64,000 bases of DNA from Alligator mississippiensis (GCF_030867095.1 NC_081827.1:212407310-212471309); one strand, 5' to 3'. Positions 25,244-37,250 are shown, counted from the first letter of the stretch. Translations and numbers: made by a program. The notes: a model not told the origin generated them from the letters alone.

Positions 25244-25600
25244 CAGGGATCCTAATTTTCTGTGGTAAAAAAGCAAAAAAAATCTCCATTTAAAAAACAC
25301 AAAAATCTGCATTTTTCCACAACCTCTTGAAAGTGCAGTGGCATCCCCCAGTGAGTGGTGCCATTTTTACCAGTTTTTATTTTTGTCACCGTTTTTGCCT
25401 CAGCCAGTTAGCACCCCTTGTCCCTGTCCCTACTCATGCTGCTGATTGACTGAGAGGTAAAAACTATGTTAAAAATAAAAGAGAGCAGAAATGGTACCAC
25501 TTGCCACGGGATGCCACCATGCTTTCAGTGGGTCATGGAAAAACTTGAATTTTGTATTTTTCCATGATTTTCTGTGGTGAACAGAAAACTAGGATCCCTG
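25244..25600. mobile_element. hAT MITE with terminal inverted repeats
   Basis: It starts CAGGGATCCTAATTTTCTG and ends CAGAAAACTAGGATCCCTG. The flanks GTTATGAT (25236-25243) and ATTATGAC (25601-25608) match at 6 of 8 positions, a decayed hAT duplication. The interior is non-coding and partly palindromic. Confidence 0.85.
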
Positions 25601-25608
25601 ATTATGAC

Positions 25609-27875
25609 CTTTGGGGCATCTTTTTCACAAAAATAGATTTATAGATCGTCTGTGTAAAATGCAAAATGTTTTTTACATTTAAACTAGATTTTCTGTGTTT
25701 CCTAAAGTAATTAGGTGCCCAACTTTCCTTGCAAGTCAATGGAGCTTGGCCACCTAGTCTCTTTAAGTTCCTTTGCAAAATCTCAACATTATTCAATATA
25801 ATATTATCATAATAGTTGTGAATAGATAATTTTTATATTTATATAAATCAGAGCAGGAATGGTCCAATGATCATAATGTTTTCTAGTGTAATATATGATG
25901 TTATAATTTTACACTTGCATTTAGTAATCATTATAATCATCATTTGCATATCTGACATTGTTTTTAATGAATCTGACCCTTATTTATTTAGAGAGGCATT
26001 ATCAAAAGCACAAATGTCAGTTCAGTCTCATAGCAGAAGTTGTGCAAACCACCAGTGGCACCATTGTGCCAAGATTATAGCTGGGGCTAGCAAAGTAGAA
26101 AGACCTATGTTGCTCCAATGACATTGACAGTAGGGATGGCATGTCTTTGGCTCACTCACCGATTTCTTTTGAGACAACTGATAATTTGGCTCACAAATTG
26201 CATTATTTTCTGAGTATTATATCACATTAAACTTGCAATCATGTAATGTTAATATCCCAATATATGTGCTCATAGAATGATGAGAATGATATACTGGATT
26301 ATATTGTGATGGAGAACACTGCCTGTTCTTGATATTTTAGCTTGTTGTATCTTGATTTTTGTCTAACTAAAACTACAGTATTAACATTTCATTGATAGAT
26401 TTTTTAAAAATTAATTTTTACTAAAAATAACTCAAAATAACATTTATTATTCTTACATAATCATCACAGGCCTGCAGGAAAAACAAAGTGCAAGTAGGTC
26501 ATTCTGGTCCAGATGGATTACCATTTAAACAGGACAAACACAGAATAAACAGGATGCATAAGGAAAGAGGTACAGTAATTATTATTTAAATGGTGTTTGA
26601 TTGTTTATTATTATTGTTGTTGATTTACTTATGATTAAGCAAAAAAACCCCAAGAAAGAATCACAAAACTGAGACTATATTAGAGTGTTCTATATTTTAA
26701 TAAGTGCTTGATAAAGCATATCATTTGATTGTCTAGTCCTCAGAAGCTGCTGAACATATTCTCTTCCAGCTCTAAAATAAAAATTGACCTTTCAGCTGAG
26801 AAATATCAGCCCAGAGGTAAATGTTTTGGAAAGTTATTTGAAGCCACTGAAAATGAGGCCTATGAATGAAAGCACCATTTCAACTGTAATAAAATCAACT
26901 AATGCATAAGTGCATTCTGGCAAGAATAAATAAAAATTGCAAAGCCTGATGTGGACCAGGCAGAATACTGAAAGGTATCCAAGTGAGTAAACATCAAATG
27001 AAGGATTATCCTTATTTGTGAGGAATCCATTCCAGCAAGAAATTGAACCAGGGACTTCTGCATCTGAAATCAGTATGGCACCCTATAGAGGTAAAAGATA
27101 ATATGTGGATTTTTTCCGCAGTAGTCCTAGCTAAAATCTGTCAACTATACTGTAATGCACAAAAGATGCACATGTTCTCCAAATTTATTTTTTTCTGTGG
27201 AGGTCTTTTATCAAACAACTAATTAGACTGTGCCTTTTCTAAGTTTTTTAAAACTATAGGCCAGTTTCTATGAGCTGCTGCTTCAAGGCAGAAGGATTTA
27301 ATTTTCTAACTGTTGTGGAAGAGAAAGAAGCAACATAAGTAAGTCTGAAAGACCTAGAGGGGAAGATGGTTAACAAAGTCTAAATTTTCATAAAATTAGC
27401 AGGCTTGTAGGGGTAGTAATTGCAATAGGAAAGGGGGAAGTGGAAAGGTTAAGGAAGAGCAAGAAGGATCCCAGTTTTGTTCATAGTTGGCTTAAGCTGA
27501 AACTAGGCCTTCCAAAACAAATGATGGAGAGAGATATGTGACTCTGAGAGTCAAGAGAAGACTTGTGTGGAGAAAAAAAATTATGAGACCTCAGCGTAGA
27601 AGTGTTACTTTAAAAAATCTGAATGAGGTTAGGCAGGAATAAAGGACAGAAGAGAAATGACATTCTGTACATATTCATGGTCATGATAAAGGGAAGAGGT
27701 GAAACTACGATTGAGGACAATGAAAAGAATGGGATGCTTTTATAGAGATGGTAAGCTTTTTCAGTTGGAGACCTTTTCAGTCAGGGACCTTTTATAATTT
27801 TAGGCACGCCCCCACACACATGCCTGACACAATGGTCTTTTATCCCTGATTTGGAGCCTCTAAACACCATGTCAT
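25609..27875. other. No gene; unique AT-rich DNA
   Basis: Long, apparently single-copy sequence with no frame of note. The open frame at 25867-26121 resembles nothing. Confidence 0.4.
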
Positions 27876-28013
27876 AATATCAGCATCAACAGTAATTATA
27901 ACAAAGATAGGCCCAGGAAGTAAGTAAAAGATGACAAGGATATTAATATCAGCATCAACAATACTTATAACAAAGATGGTCATGGAAAGTAACCAAGAAA
28001 GGACAGGGATATG
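27876..28013. repeat. Tandem duplication, two 69-bp units
   Basis: AATATCAGCATCAACA begins at both 27876 and 27945, followed by related TTATAACAAAGAT segments. It lies just outside the provirus left edge. Confidence 0.75.
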
Positions 28014-28018
28014 AAAGT

Positions 28019-28024
28019 CAAGAG
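28019..28024. repeat. Provirus target-site duplication, left
   Basis: CAAGAG directly flanks the LTR and is repeated at 37022-37027. Confidence 0.9.
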
Positions 28025-28686
28025 TGTCCCAGCCGCCTGCAGAGGGTTCAGGATTGAGAGTACGGTTGGGGGTAGAAAGGTAAGAAAGATTTATTGACTT
28101 AACAAAAACACAACTACACGTAGTAACAAAACAAACAATGACAGACAAAAGCTATTAGCATCGGCAACTTTTCCTCAAAGTTCAGCGAAGTCAGGCATCC
28201 CAGAACGACACTGTCCAAAGGGGTACCAGAAAGGACCCTGGCATGCAGTTCTTGGGCTCCTCGACGTCCACAGGCCCACTGATCTAGGCAACAGCTACTA
28301 ATCTTTTTTACAGAGTTGTCTCTTCCTTCTGAATGGTTTCCAAATATTTCAGCTCATTTATAGCTTCTGAATGATACTGATAATGTACAACCACTCAGAT
28401 TCCTTTTACTTCAACTGTCCTTAGACTGACCAATTAACAGTACAAACCTTGCATTTCTTTGATAAGGTAATTTTAACTACACCACAAGGCCTTACTACTT
28501 TAAGGCTTTGCTAAATTTACTAGGCCTTACTTTATACAAGGCCTCACTACATCTTAAACTTAAATTAGGCTTTTAGCAACAACATATAGCTTAATATCGA
28601 AACAAATACAGAAAAACACTTGGTCTAATCTTCATAGGGCCTTTAGCAAGCACCTTTATTACACAAACATTATTTCAGCTGTCACA
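28025..28686 (-). mobile_element. Provirus 3' LTR
   Basis: In provirus orientation it starts TGTGACAGCTG and ends GCTGGGACA. At 662 bp it is about 40 bp shorter than the 5' LTR because of one length difference. Confidence 0.9.
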
Positions 28687-28703
28687 CTCCACCCCTTGCT
28701 TGC
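28687..28703 (-). other. Polypurine tract
   Basis: The minus strand reads GCAAGCAAGGGGTGGAG directly before the 3' LTR, the expected place and composition for the plus-strand primer of a retrovirus. Confidence 0.75.
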
Positions 28704-30360
28704 TGAAGCACTATGACGGCTACAATTGAGAAACTAAAGCCACATGCGCTACCTCAGGAAATGGGGAGGGATCTATAAATTTAACTTGCATAGCATGAGC
28801 AGATTTACAACAACAATGATTGAAATACCATTTAGCTGTTGCCACTAAGGCAATGCAGAATACTAATGATGCTCAAGATGGTTAGCTACGTAGTTGAGGT
28901 GACACTTGGTGACACACGGATAGTACAGATTACATCATACCATTTACAAGGCTCGGGCACGTTGACAGTCAGACTGATGATTTGCCCACCCTCTCGAGCA
29001 AGGAGAGCCAAATTGAGTACTTTGCTGAGCTTTTGCCTCAAGGATTTGCAGCTTATTTTTCACTTCATTTCAGTTTTTTACCCGTGGCATGTTTACATCT
29101 GATACCCATGAAGTGAGTATCGTAAAGTTGAAAGGTATAGTCTCAGAGGAAATTTCTGGCCATTTTAGGGCAATAGTACGGTTACTTAATTGCAGTAGAG
29201 CAACGGCTCCACTTTTAGCTTTTAAGCAACACGAATGGCATAAAGTTCAGGTGGTACTATTTTCATGCAGCAAATGACTTGGTCCTTCCCAACAAACACG
29301 TTGCCCTATTGTTACATATGACACATTAGGTAACTTGTATATGCAGGTCATGTTAAGTGGGCTGGGATTTTAACTTGTGACCTCCACCAGGGTGTGGAGT
29401 TATACATGGGTGGTGTCGGGCCTCCCGTGGGGGAACGGCCAGAGATAGTAGTGAACACCCCGTTTTTTCACAGATCACATTTATCCTTTCTTCTTTGGGA
29501 GCCTGTAACCATGCTTCACTTCCCAGAGAGTGAAAGAGCTTCCACTGTCGCTCATGGGGATGATGCTGTATGAGGTTAATGAAATGGTATTGCTCTGGCA
29601 GAATGATAGCACTAATTTGCTTTAGGAACTTTACTGGTGTAAAAGGATGAGGATAAGTGGTGGAGACTTGCAGATACAGCCCCCTTCTGGTTGTATTGAA
29701 GTGGGTACCATTCCACCATGCCTCTGTGTAGGTATGAGTCACAAACCATGTAATAACTTTGTTTCAACCTGTAACGCGCTCTCCCACCTGGTGGGCCTCA
29801 CACCATTGCTGGAGAGTGTTGTCAGCCATAGGGATGGGAGGGGGCAGATCCTCCCATAATCGCAGTGGCTCAAGAGGCTGCACAGATACAGAATGCACTA
29901 CTGGGGACACAAACTCAGGGGCGTTGAGTTCAACGGTGTTCCCCTCAGGAAGTATGTAACAACAAATTCCCAAATGAGCAGAGCTACAACAATCACCTCC
30001 CGTCCCACAGTTAGCCATTCCAGCCTTCAGGTAGGGAGTGAACCCAAGATAATAACTGGTGCCACAGGTGCACTGACAGTTACCACCTTGCTAGTCAACT
30101 ATCCTGTTTTTTCTACTCAGAGACCAGGACTTTACTTGCTCCAGGGTGGCAGGTTTCTTCTAGTATGGATACCACGTGAAGGCCATCTGAACGCGTTTCT
30201 GGGGGATGCTCTTTAGGGTCAGGCCACTCTCTGAGGTCTTCAGGAGCAAGTTCATTAATATCTGGGTAATAAGAAGGATAGTAGACACACCCTACCCAGG
30301 AAACACAACAAGGCATTAATAAAAAGAGTACATTCATAATAGTCCACCACTTCATGGTGC
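28704..30360 (-). mobile_element. Env-like region of the provirus
   Basis: It lies between integrase and the polypurine tract, where env belongs. The open segment at 30113-30355 begins with a hydrophobic signal-peptide-like stretch (MNVLFLLMPCCVSWVGC). Further segments at 29764-30018 and 29353-29742 are cysteine-containing and glycoprotein-like. The order fits surface then transmembrane subunits. It is fossil and non-functional as it stands. Confidence 0.55.
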
Positions 30361-30536
30361 CAGTTGATTCAGACCGGTGACAGAGCAGAACTCGTCTTCA
30401 GTGGCAGGCTCAATTAGAAATGGTTGTGGCTGCACTTGTGGACAGATCCAATCTGTAAGAACAAGACAGCAAGGAGCTCGGCTCCCGTTAGATAAATCTG
30501 ACTTAAATACCCACCATGTATTATGCACACCTTTTG

Positions 30537-31388
30537 CTAATAGCATCCCCGCCCCCATATATCTCCTTGACGATGTTTTACCACTACTCTATCTCCTGCC
30601 TGGAGCTTTTCTGGGTCACCACCCCTAGGTCGCTCTACTGCCGGCTCACGGGGACCACCTAATCCAAAGGCCTGCTGCATAGGGCTACCTTCCGGATGGG
30701 GTCGGTTATTGGCCCGATTGATAGCTCGATCCCAGTGCAAGTCCCAGTCTTTAAGAGCCGGGCCAGCGGCCAACTGCAAATTGCATTTGAGGATGCCATT
30801 GGCGCGCTCTTCTAATCCATTAGACTGCGGATGGTGTGGGCTGTGATACATCCATAACATGCTATGTTTCGCAGTCCAGTCATACACAAAATGATTGCAG
30901 AAGTGAGGGCCATTATTGCTCTGTAGTTCTATAGGTGGTGGATACACAGCTAACAGAGTTTCTAGTGCTACACAAGCATCCTGGGCTGTAGCTCTTGCTG
31001 AGGCGCGGGTAAACGTCATTCCTGTAACAACTTCCACAGCCACAAACACATACTGTCGCTTTTGGGAAGTCCGAGGGAGGGGGCCTATGAAATCACATTG
31101 CCATACCTGCCACACTACCTTTCCTTCATGTAATGACAACGGGACAGTCGGGCAGGGTTTTAATCGCATTTTTACCTCACAGCAAGTGATCCATGCGTCG
31201 ACTATTTCTTGGGCTTCTCTTTTGGTTACATGAATGCCCCAAGATGTGGCCAGGCGGGCAGTTCCATCACGTCCGGGGTGTCCATGTTGTCGATGTAGCC
31301 ATTCTGCGGCTCGTTCCCCAGGTGTACAGTGGGAGGAGGAATTGGGTAACGATGGGTTAGCCACTTTATCTTTTTCTTCAACATACAA
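30537..31388 (-). mobile_element. Integrase region of the provirus
   Basis: An open segment of 283 codons contains an HxxxH-type N-terminal zone (HRQHGHPGRDG), the core (WQCDFIGPLPR, then SNNGPHF) and HHPQSNGLEERANGILK, the glutamate motif of retroviral integrases. Confidence 0.85.
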
Positions 31389-31433
31389 GATTTCAGCGCT
31401 CTATTTTCTTGTTAGCTGATCAACTTGTCTATT

Positions 31434-32165
31434 TCACTTTGCCTCTGGGCCTTTTCCTGCCTTATTTCCGTGTGCTGCACTCACATGTCGGATGTGTAGA
31501 GGAAGTTTATTTTGGGCTAACTCCCATAAGGCTTTCCACTCTTTGTGACTCCAAATGTTTTGTTCTCGTCTTTTGAAGTCCTCTTTATTCCATAGGGGTA
31601 GCCATTTAGTACATCCTTCTACTACCATCCGGGAGTCGCTATAAATATAGATGGGCCTTCTAGGATGCGGACCTTCTATTAACTCCCACATAGCCACACC
31701 GAGCACTGCTTGGAGCTCAGCATACTGCGCGCTTTTTCCAAGGCCTTGTGATACTAGTTGCTTTCCAACTTGAATCCTCAAGGCAGCTGCTTTCCAGGCA
31801 TAACCTCGAGCAGACCCATCTGTGAACCAGACTTCAACATTGGCTGAGGTCTCCATTTCAGGTGAGAAAGGAGGTGCTTCTTTGATGAGTGAAGGTTCAC
31901 TGCAGCTTGTTTGATCAGGATAAACATTAACTGTACTTTCAGTAACTCTTTCAACTAATGCAGGGCGTCCCTTAGGGGTTACTCGTTGGACTTGGCTCAA
32001 AATGTAATAAATCCACTTTTGGACTGTGGCATCTTGGGCTCTCCCTCCAGGTGGTAGCTGGCGATCTGACAGAGCCATTCCGAGGATAGGTATTGGAGTA
32101 GTGATAACTGTGGGTAACTCTCCTCTCAGTGCTTCTGTGGCTTCCAGGGCTGCTGCACACAACAT
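31434..32165 (-). mobile_element. RNase H region of the provirus
   Basis: An open segment of 243 codons includes VWFTDGSARG, SAQYAELQAVLG, IYIYSDSRMVV and HIRHVSAAHG, the DEDD-type RNase H landmarks. The IRHV.AH ending resembles ERV-L and spumavirus-type enzymes. Confidence 0.85.
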
Positions 32166-32324
32166 CTGTTCTAAGAGAGTATACCTTGCTTCTGCCCCTC
32201 TCCAGCCTCGGCTCCAGAATCCAAGGGGTTTTCTTTCTGCTTCCGAGGACTCCTTCTGCCACAGGCTCCAGTGTGGTCCTCCTTCCGAGACACCTATATG
32301 GAGCCAAAGCTCTCCTTCGGGACG

Positions 32325-33231
32325 TCATGCTGCTAGAGAGGCATGAACACATACTGCTTCTTTAAGGGCTTGTAAGGCATATTTATGCTCAGGACCCCAT
32401 TCCCATTTAGTTCTCTTTTTACATAGATTATACAAGGGACGAGCCAATACACTAAACTCAGGAACATGCATACGCCAGAAATGTAGTGCTCCCAATTGGG
32501 CTTGCAGCTCTTTCACATTAGTGGGAGTCAGGGTCTCTACTATATTTCTCAGCTCCTCAGCTGGTATTGTGGGCCTCCCATTCTGCCATTCTATTCCTAG
32601 AAATTCACACTGGGGCCTGACTTCTTGGATTTTTTGTTCAGACAGTGTGAATCCAAAGTTAAGCACTTTTTCTTTCAATGATTCAAAGGCCTTGATGGCA
32701 ACCTCTCTGTCTTGACTGCCTACCATGACGTCATCGATGTACTGCCACATGCGTACATCAGGGTACTTTTCTTGAACTTCATGAACTATTGTAGCTAAAA
32801 CTCCATGAGCCAGGGTGGGGCTGTGTATTCATCCCTGGGGCAGCATGCTGCCCTATCCACATAAAAGCAAATACTGGCCAGTGGCTCTCCTGGACGGGAA
32901 TAGCAAAAAATATGTCTTTGATATCAACGGATCCCATCCACACGGGTCCATAACATCGGATGCTTTCTGTCAAGGCTGGTAATGATGGGACAGCAGCTGT
33001 TAAGGGGTCATTATTAGCATTCAAAGCTCGAAAGTCAATAGTCAATTGCCACCCTCCATTTGGCTTGTGCACTGGCCACACTGGATTGTTATACGGAAAG
33101 TGGGTTCGGATAATAGTCCCATCTTCTAACTGCTGACTTACGATACACTGGATAGGTTGAGTGGCCTTGGGGGGAGTTCGATACTGGGGTCTGTGTACTC
33201 CTTTCACGGAAGGCAGGGTTAGTGGGATCAT
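32325..33231 (-). mobile_element. Reverse transcriptase region of the provirus
   Basis: Open segments carry NNPVWPVHKPNGGWQLTIDF, MGSVDIKD.FFAIPV and WQYIDDVMVGS (YIDD catalytic box), followed by the connection-domain phrase VKELQAQLGALHFWR. It is a fossil fragment. Confidence 0.85.
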
Positions 33232-33444
33232 GCATCATCGAGTTACAGCTGTTATAGCCATTTCTTCTGGTTCTCGGTGAGGCACTGCGCACCCAAACTG
33301 CTAATTCTTTTGTTTAAGGGCAAACTGCTGTCCTCTTAGTACATTAAGTCTCAGTAAGCTTGGTCCCCCTTTAAGTATTATTGCGGCTGCTGTTACCTTA
33401 GAGCCATTAGGTAATACGAAGGTTGCTCGGAGTAGATGTCCTGG

Positions 33445-33654
33445 TCATCTGGTGCCTCCGACTCTAATTACTTGATAAGGGGTTCCTTTCTCCCCCTTCC
33501 AATCTGTGGAATCTGAAATGCAAATCTGGGCACCCGTGTTTAATAGTATATCAATTGACTTTTCACTTTTACTTAATTGAATCTGTACAGGTATCCGAAT
33601 TAAGGGCCCAATATTAACTTTAGATACCAGTTCTTGGCCTGCTACTACCCCCAT
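33445..33654 (-). mobile_element. Protease-like region of the provirus
   Basis: A short segment has the layout of a retropepsin active-site region (ILLNTGAQICI) upstream of RT in provirus order. Confidence 0.6.
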
Positions 33655-33693
33655 TGTGGCTCTTTTCTTTGGGGGTTGGGCTGGCCGGACTCC

Positions 33694-34178
33694 TTAGGCC
33701 ATGTGATCAGGCAGGGTAAAGGCTGGCGGCTCCGCATGTGCCTGGGAAAATGTTGACAGTTTTGCCCTCAGGGCACAGAATCTCTCTGGTGACACTATTG
33801 GTGGCACAAAAGGCTCTGCTTTTGGTCTTGTCCTTTTGATACAGTGTTTAGCTCTTAGCCCTTGCAAGGCATTGATGGGCAGTCTATTGATTTGCACTTC
33901 ATTGTAACAGGCAGCTAACAAGTCTTTCCACATTTTTGCTTGTGGAGTCTTGGGCCGGCCTTTCCCAGCTTTTCTCAACAATTTGAGGGGGGTCAGGGGG
34001 TTTATCTTTCACTGAGGTCACTGCCATGGCCTTGGCAGTTTTCATCAGCTTGGTAAGCCTCGGCTTCTGCAAAATGGGTAGAAGCTGCACTAATTGCTGG
34101 ATCGCATCTCTTACTGGGTGATTCACCGCATCTGGCTCCAAGGCCAACAAGGCTGAGGTGCACTTTGTTGGTGGTTGC
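33694..34178 (-). mobile_element. Gag-like region of the provirus (3' part)
   Basis: Open segments (RLPINALQGLRAKHCIKR, AVNHPVRDAIQQLVQ) lie between protease and the inserted solo LTR and fit the distal part of gag. I saw no clear CCHC knuckle. Confidence 0.5.
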
Positions 34179-35192
34179 TGTCACAACCCAAAGTTGTGAT
34201 TTTTTGTTTGTGTGTGCTTCGGCATCGCTAAATTATTTTTCCCGCTAAATTGCAACTTCTTTGCACAGTAGAGTTCTCTGCTGCAGAGGAGAACTCTGGT
34301 GCAACGGAGTATTTCCTACCAGATTTGAAGCTTTCTTTGCAGGGTGCATTTCTCTGCTGCAGAGGAGAGGTGCTCGTTGCAAAGAGTTCCCACCATTCGT
34401 ATTATAATTCGAGCCCCATTATTGGCTAGTTCTAAAATATGCATACATGGTGGCTAGTGATTGGCTTGCTAGCCGTATAAAAAGCTTGAGTGGTTTCCGC
34501 CCAAGATGGAGATCTCTGAGAATCTCAGGAGGATCCTGAGAACCCCGATTCCGAGAATTCTGGGAGAAATCCGAGAGAATTCCGGCAAGGAATCCACGAT
34601 TACCTCGTGGATTTCTACGTAAATCTCGGACCGAATGGTGGTTTAATCAGCCATCAAGAGCCTCTCCCTGTCGCCGATAAATTCCTAGACGTATCCCTTC
34701 CTGTATACTAAATATTTAAACCCAAGCCAGACCCGCGGAGCCTTAACAACTCTGTGGTTGAGGGAACTGAACCGAACCCACGGAGCTTTAATAACTCCGG
34801 GGAAGAGTATTATCATACGAACCCACGGAGATTCAGCCACTCCGGGGGAACCGAGCCCACGGAGCCTTAACAACTCCGGGGGAATTGAATCCATGGAGCT
34901 TCAACAACTCCGGGGAAAGAGCTGACTTGTCGTAATCCTCCAACGAGGATTCAAGCGGAGCTGCACCTGGAAAGCTGTCCAGCCTACACCACTACCATCT
35001 TTGGGTGTAAGTAAATAATCTTTTAATCAACCACTATGCATTTGTGACTAATTCTAGCTCGCCACCGGTTTTCTCCGACCCCGCGTGCCCGGGCTGCTGG
35101 CCACAGCTCGTGTGCGCAAAGACGGGCCCGCGGATCGCCCCCCCCCCCCCCCGACTCGCACTTGGCGGCGGGATCGGGGCCCGGCCCGCACA
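34179..35192 (+). mobile_element. Solo LTR of another family inserted in gag
   Basis: It starts TGTCACAACCC and ends GGCCCGCACA, about 1014 bp, flanked by GTTGC and TTTGC (4 of 5 identical), a likely 5-bp duplication. A TATAAAAAG box lies at 34476-34484, so the LTR is in plus orientation, opposite to the provirus. About 34731-34920 holds five tandem units of 30-40 bp with a CCACGGAG...AACTCCGGGG layout. Confidence 0.75.
34731..34920 (+). repeat. Hairpin-forming tandem repeats in the solo LTR
   Basis: Five units each carry CGGAG followed after 8-12 bases by CTCCG, so every unit can fold into a short stem. They lie downstream of the TATA box, in the probable leader. Confidence 0.75.
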
Positions 35193-36294
35193 TTTGCCAG
35201 CAAAACCTCCTCCACAGCAGTGCTGTCATGACTTCTGCATCTGGCATGTGAGTCCAAACCACTGTACAAATGATTTCAGTTAGTGATAATAGATACAAGT
35301 AGTGGAGAGCCTCTTTTAAATTGGCACATGTCCAAGAGGCAGGGTTAAGCTCTTCTTCTATATTACCATAGCTGGCTGCATTGGCTTGAAGTGCAGCAGA
35401 AAACAAAGTAACGTTTTCATCACTTCTTGCAAACTGATTTAACTGGAGCTCAGGGCACAGAACCATTTGGGCTGCTTTGGCTCTATTTACTGAAATTGCA
35501 AATGCCCCTTCACTATACATTTGAAGTAGCCAGTCTATTACTGGTTTTCCTGGCTTGCATTCATGCTCCTTTTGAATATTTTTACTCTTTGCACAGATAA
35601 AGGAATGCAGCTCTGTTCAGGGATTCTCTCCTTGCGTCCTTGAATGAGTTATCACCATGGGAAAAACTTGGCTGAGTTTCTCCCTCGGGGCGGGGAAGGC
35701 CTGGCTAGGTTCCTCCCTCTGGGCAGGAACATACAGGGGTGTTTCAGCACCAGGCTCGTCATAAATCTCCTCTCCATAAATTTCTTCCCTTTGATTTTCC
35801 CAGAGCTTAACTTTTGGTTTATCTCTATACAGACACTTGTGGGAGGATCGCTTCATAGCCTGCACTAACTGCACTTTCTTTTGGAGGGGAGCAGCTACTT
35901 GCAGGACCATAATTTTTCCTTTCTTCTGTTTTAATGTTTCCAAGCAGCTCTGCGTAGCTCTCATGGCCTGCCACGCTGTTGGAATTTCTCACATCTTTTA
36001 ACTCCTTACTCAGCCGGATGACCTCCTCCCAGAGCTGAGCATTCTCTTTGGCCCCTAACCACAGGCATGTTGCCAGCAGCCATGACAGGCACCCCTTCTC
36101 AGGCTTACCCCAGGCAGCAATAGCAAACCTAGCCCAATGATCGGGTACAGTTCCCGGGTCACTCCAGGCAGGTCTCAACCTATCCTTATCCCACCCGGGA
36201 TTCTCTATACCCATCACCTCCTTAAGCAAAGCTACTAACGGGGCCCACGCAACTCTCTCCATTCCGACCTTTCTCTCCGGACCACAGCCTCTCA
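35193..36294 (-). mobile_element. Gag-like region of the provirus (5' part)
   Basis: Open segments at 35825-36313 (WSDPGTVPDHWARFAIAAWG, LSWLLATCLWLG) and 35193-35520 (LKEALHYLYLLSLTEII, RAKAAQMVLC) lie just inside the 5' LTR. They are matrix- and capsid-like by position and tryptophan/leucine pattern rather than by strong motif. Confidence 0.55.
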
Positions 36295-36312
36295 ATCCTG
36301 TTCGTATCACCA
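36295..36312 (-). other. Putative primer-binding site
   Basis: Five bases inside the 5' LTR the minus strand reads TGGTGATACGAACAGGAT, with the TGG start that pairs with a tRNA CCA end. I cannot assign the tRNA. Confidence 0.5.
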
Positions 36313-36317
36313 ATTTA

Positions 36318-37021
36318 TGTCCCAGCTGCCTTTGGAGGCTTTGGGATTGAGAGTATGGTCGGGGGTAGAAAGGTAAGAAAGATTTATTGACTTAACAAAA
36401 ACACGACTATGCGTAGTAACAAAACAAACAATGACAGACAAAAGCAATTAGCATCGGCAACTTATCAGCAGTCCCCTCTGATGCCTGATACACAGCAAGC
36501 TTCTTTTCCTCAAAATTCAGCAAAGTCAGGCATCCCCTAACGACGATGTCCAAAGGGGTACCGGAAAGGACCCTGGCATGCAGTTCTTGGGCTCCTTGAC
36601 GTCCACGGGCCCACTGATCCAGGCAACAACTACTAATCTTTTTTACAGAGTTGTCTCTTCCTTCTGAATGGTTTCCAAATATTTCAGCTCATTTATAGCT
36701 TCTGAATGATACTGATAATGTACAACCACTCAGATTCCTTTTACTTCAACTGTCCTTAGACTGACCAATTAGCAGTACAAACCTTGCATTCCTTTGATAA
36801 GGTAATTTTAACTACACCACAGGGCCTTACTACTTTAAGGCTTTGCTAAATTTACTAGGCCTTACTTTATACAAGGCCTCACTACATCTTAAACTTAAAT
36901 TAGGCTTTTAGCAACAACATATAGCTTAATATCGAAACAAATACAGAAGAACACTCGGTCTAATCTTCATAGGGCCTTTAGCAAGCACCTTTATTACACA
37001 AACATTATTTCAGCTGTCACA
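36318..37021 (-). mobile_element. Provirus 5' LTR
   Basis: 704 bp, matching the copy at 28025-28686 and sharing both termini (TGTGACAGCTG, GCTGGGACA). It contains about 40 extra bases near 36470-36510. Confidence 0.9.
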
Positions 37022-37027
37022 CAAGAG
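37022..37027. repeat. Provirus target-site duplication, right
   Basis: CAAGAG, identical to 28019-28024. Confidence 0.9.
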
Positions 37028-37250
37028 AATGGCCCACAAAGTTTTTTTTTTCCTGGAAGACTGCTAAGACCAAACCACTGCTTATTCCATTGTGAGGCTA
37101 ACTTACATAGTGGTACAGTAATTCTGACAGTTATCTGTGGCAAACATATACGTGGGAATATTATGTTTTGCTGCAAATTTATATCAGTTAATACAGTAAT
37201 GTTCTGTACATGCTTTGGAAATTTTCTCTCAAAACTAGGTATTTTCAGAC

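Larger units (their letters stand above)
28025..37021 (-). mobile_element. Fossil endogenous retrovirus, near full length, ERV-L-like pol
   Basis: A 9.0-kb minus-strand provirus with two LTRs, a putative primer-binding site, gag-, protease-, RT-, RNase H-, integrase- and env-like regions in standard order, a polypurine tract and a 6-bp target duplication (CAAGAG). Pol motifs (TDGSA..., ER.NGILK, AAVPSL.ALTE, FFAIPV) look closest to class III (ERV-L/spuma-related) pol from memory, yet an env-like region is present. It is broken: several breaks interrupt the open frames, and a solo LTR of another family sits in gag. By eye the LTRs differ at about 20 positions in about 660 (roughly 3%). At slow crocodilian rates that suggests an age of tens of millions of years. 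Class assignment is inference. Confidence 0.9.

Noticed and set aside
34731-34920. A CRISPR-like array (five repeats with short spacers)
   Set aside because: Units are imperfect, lie inside an LTR of a vertebrate genome, and have no cas genes nearby.
36295-36312. Naming the primer tRNA of the provirus
   Set aside because: The 18 bases begin with TGG but match no tRNA 3' end that I can recall with confidence.
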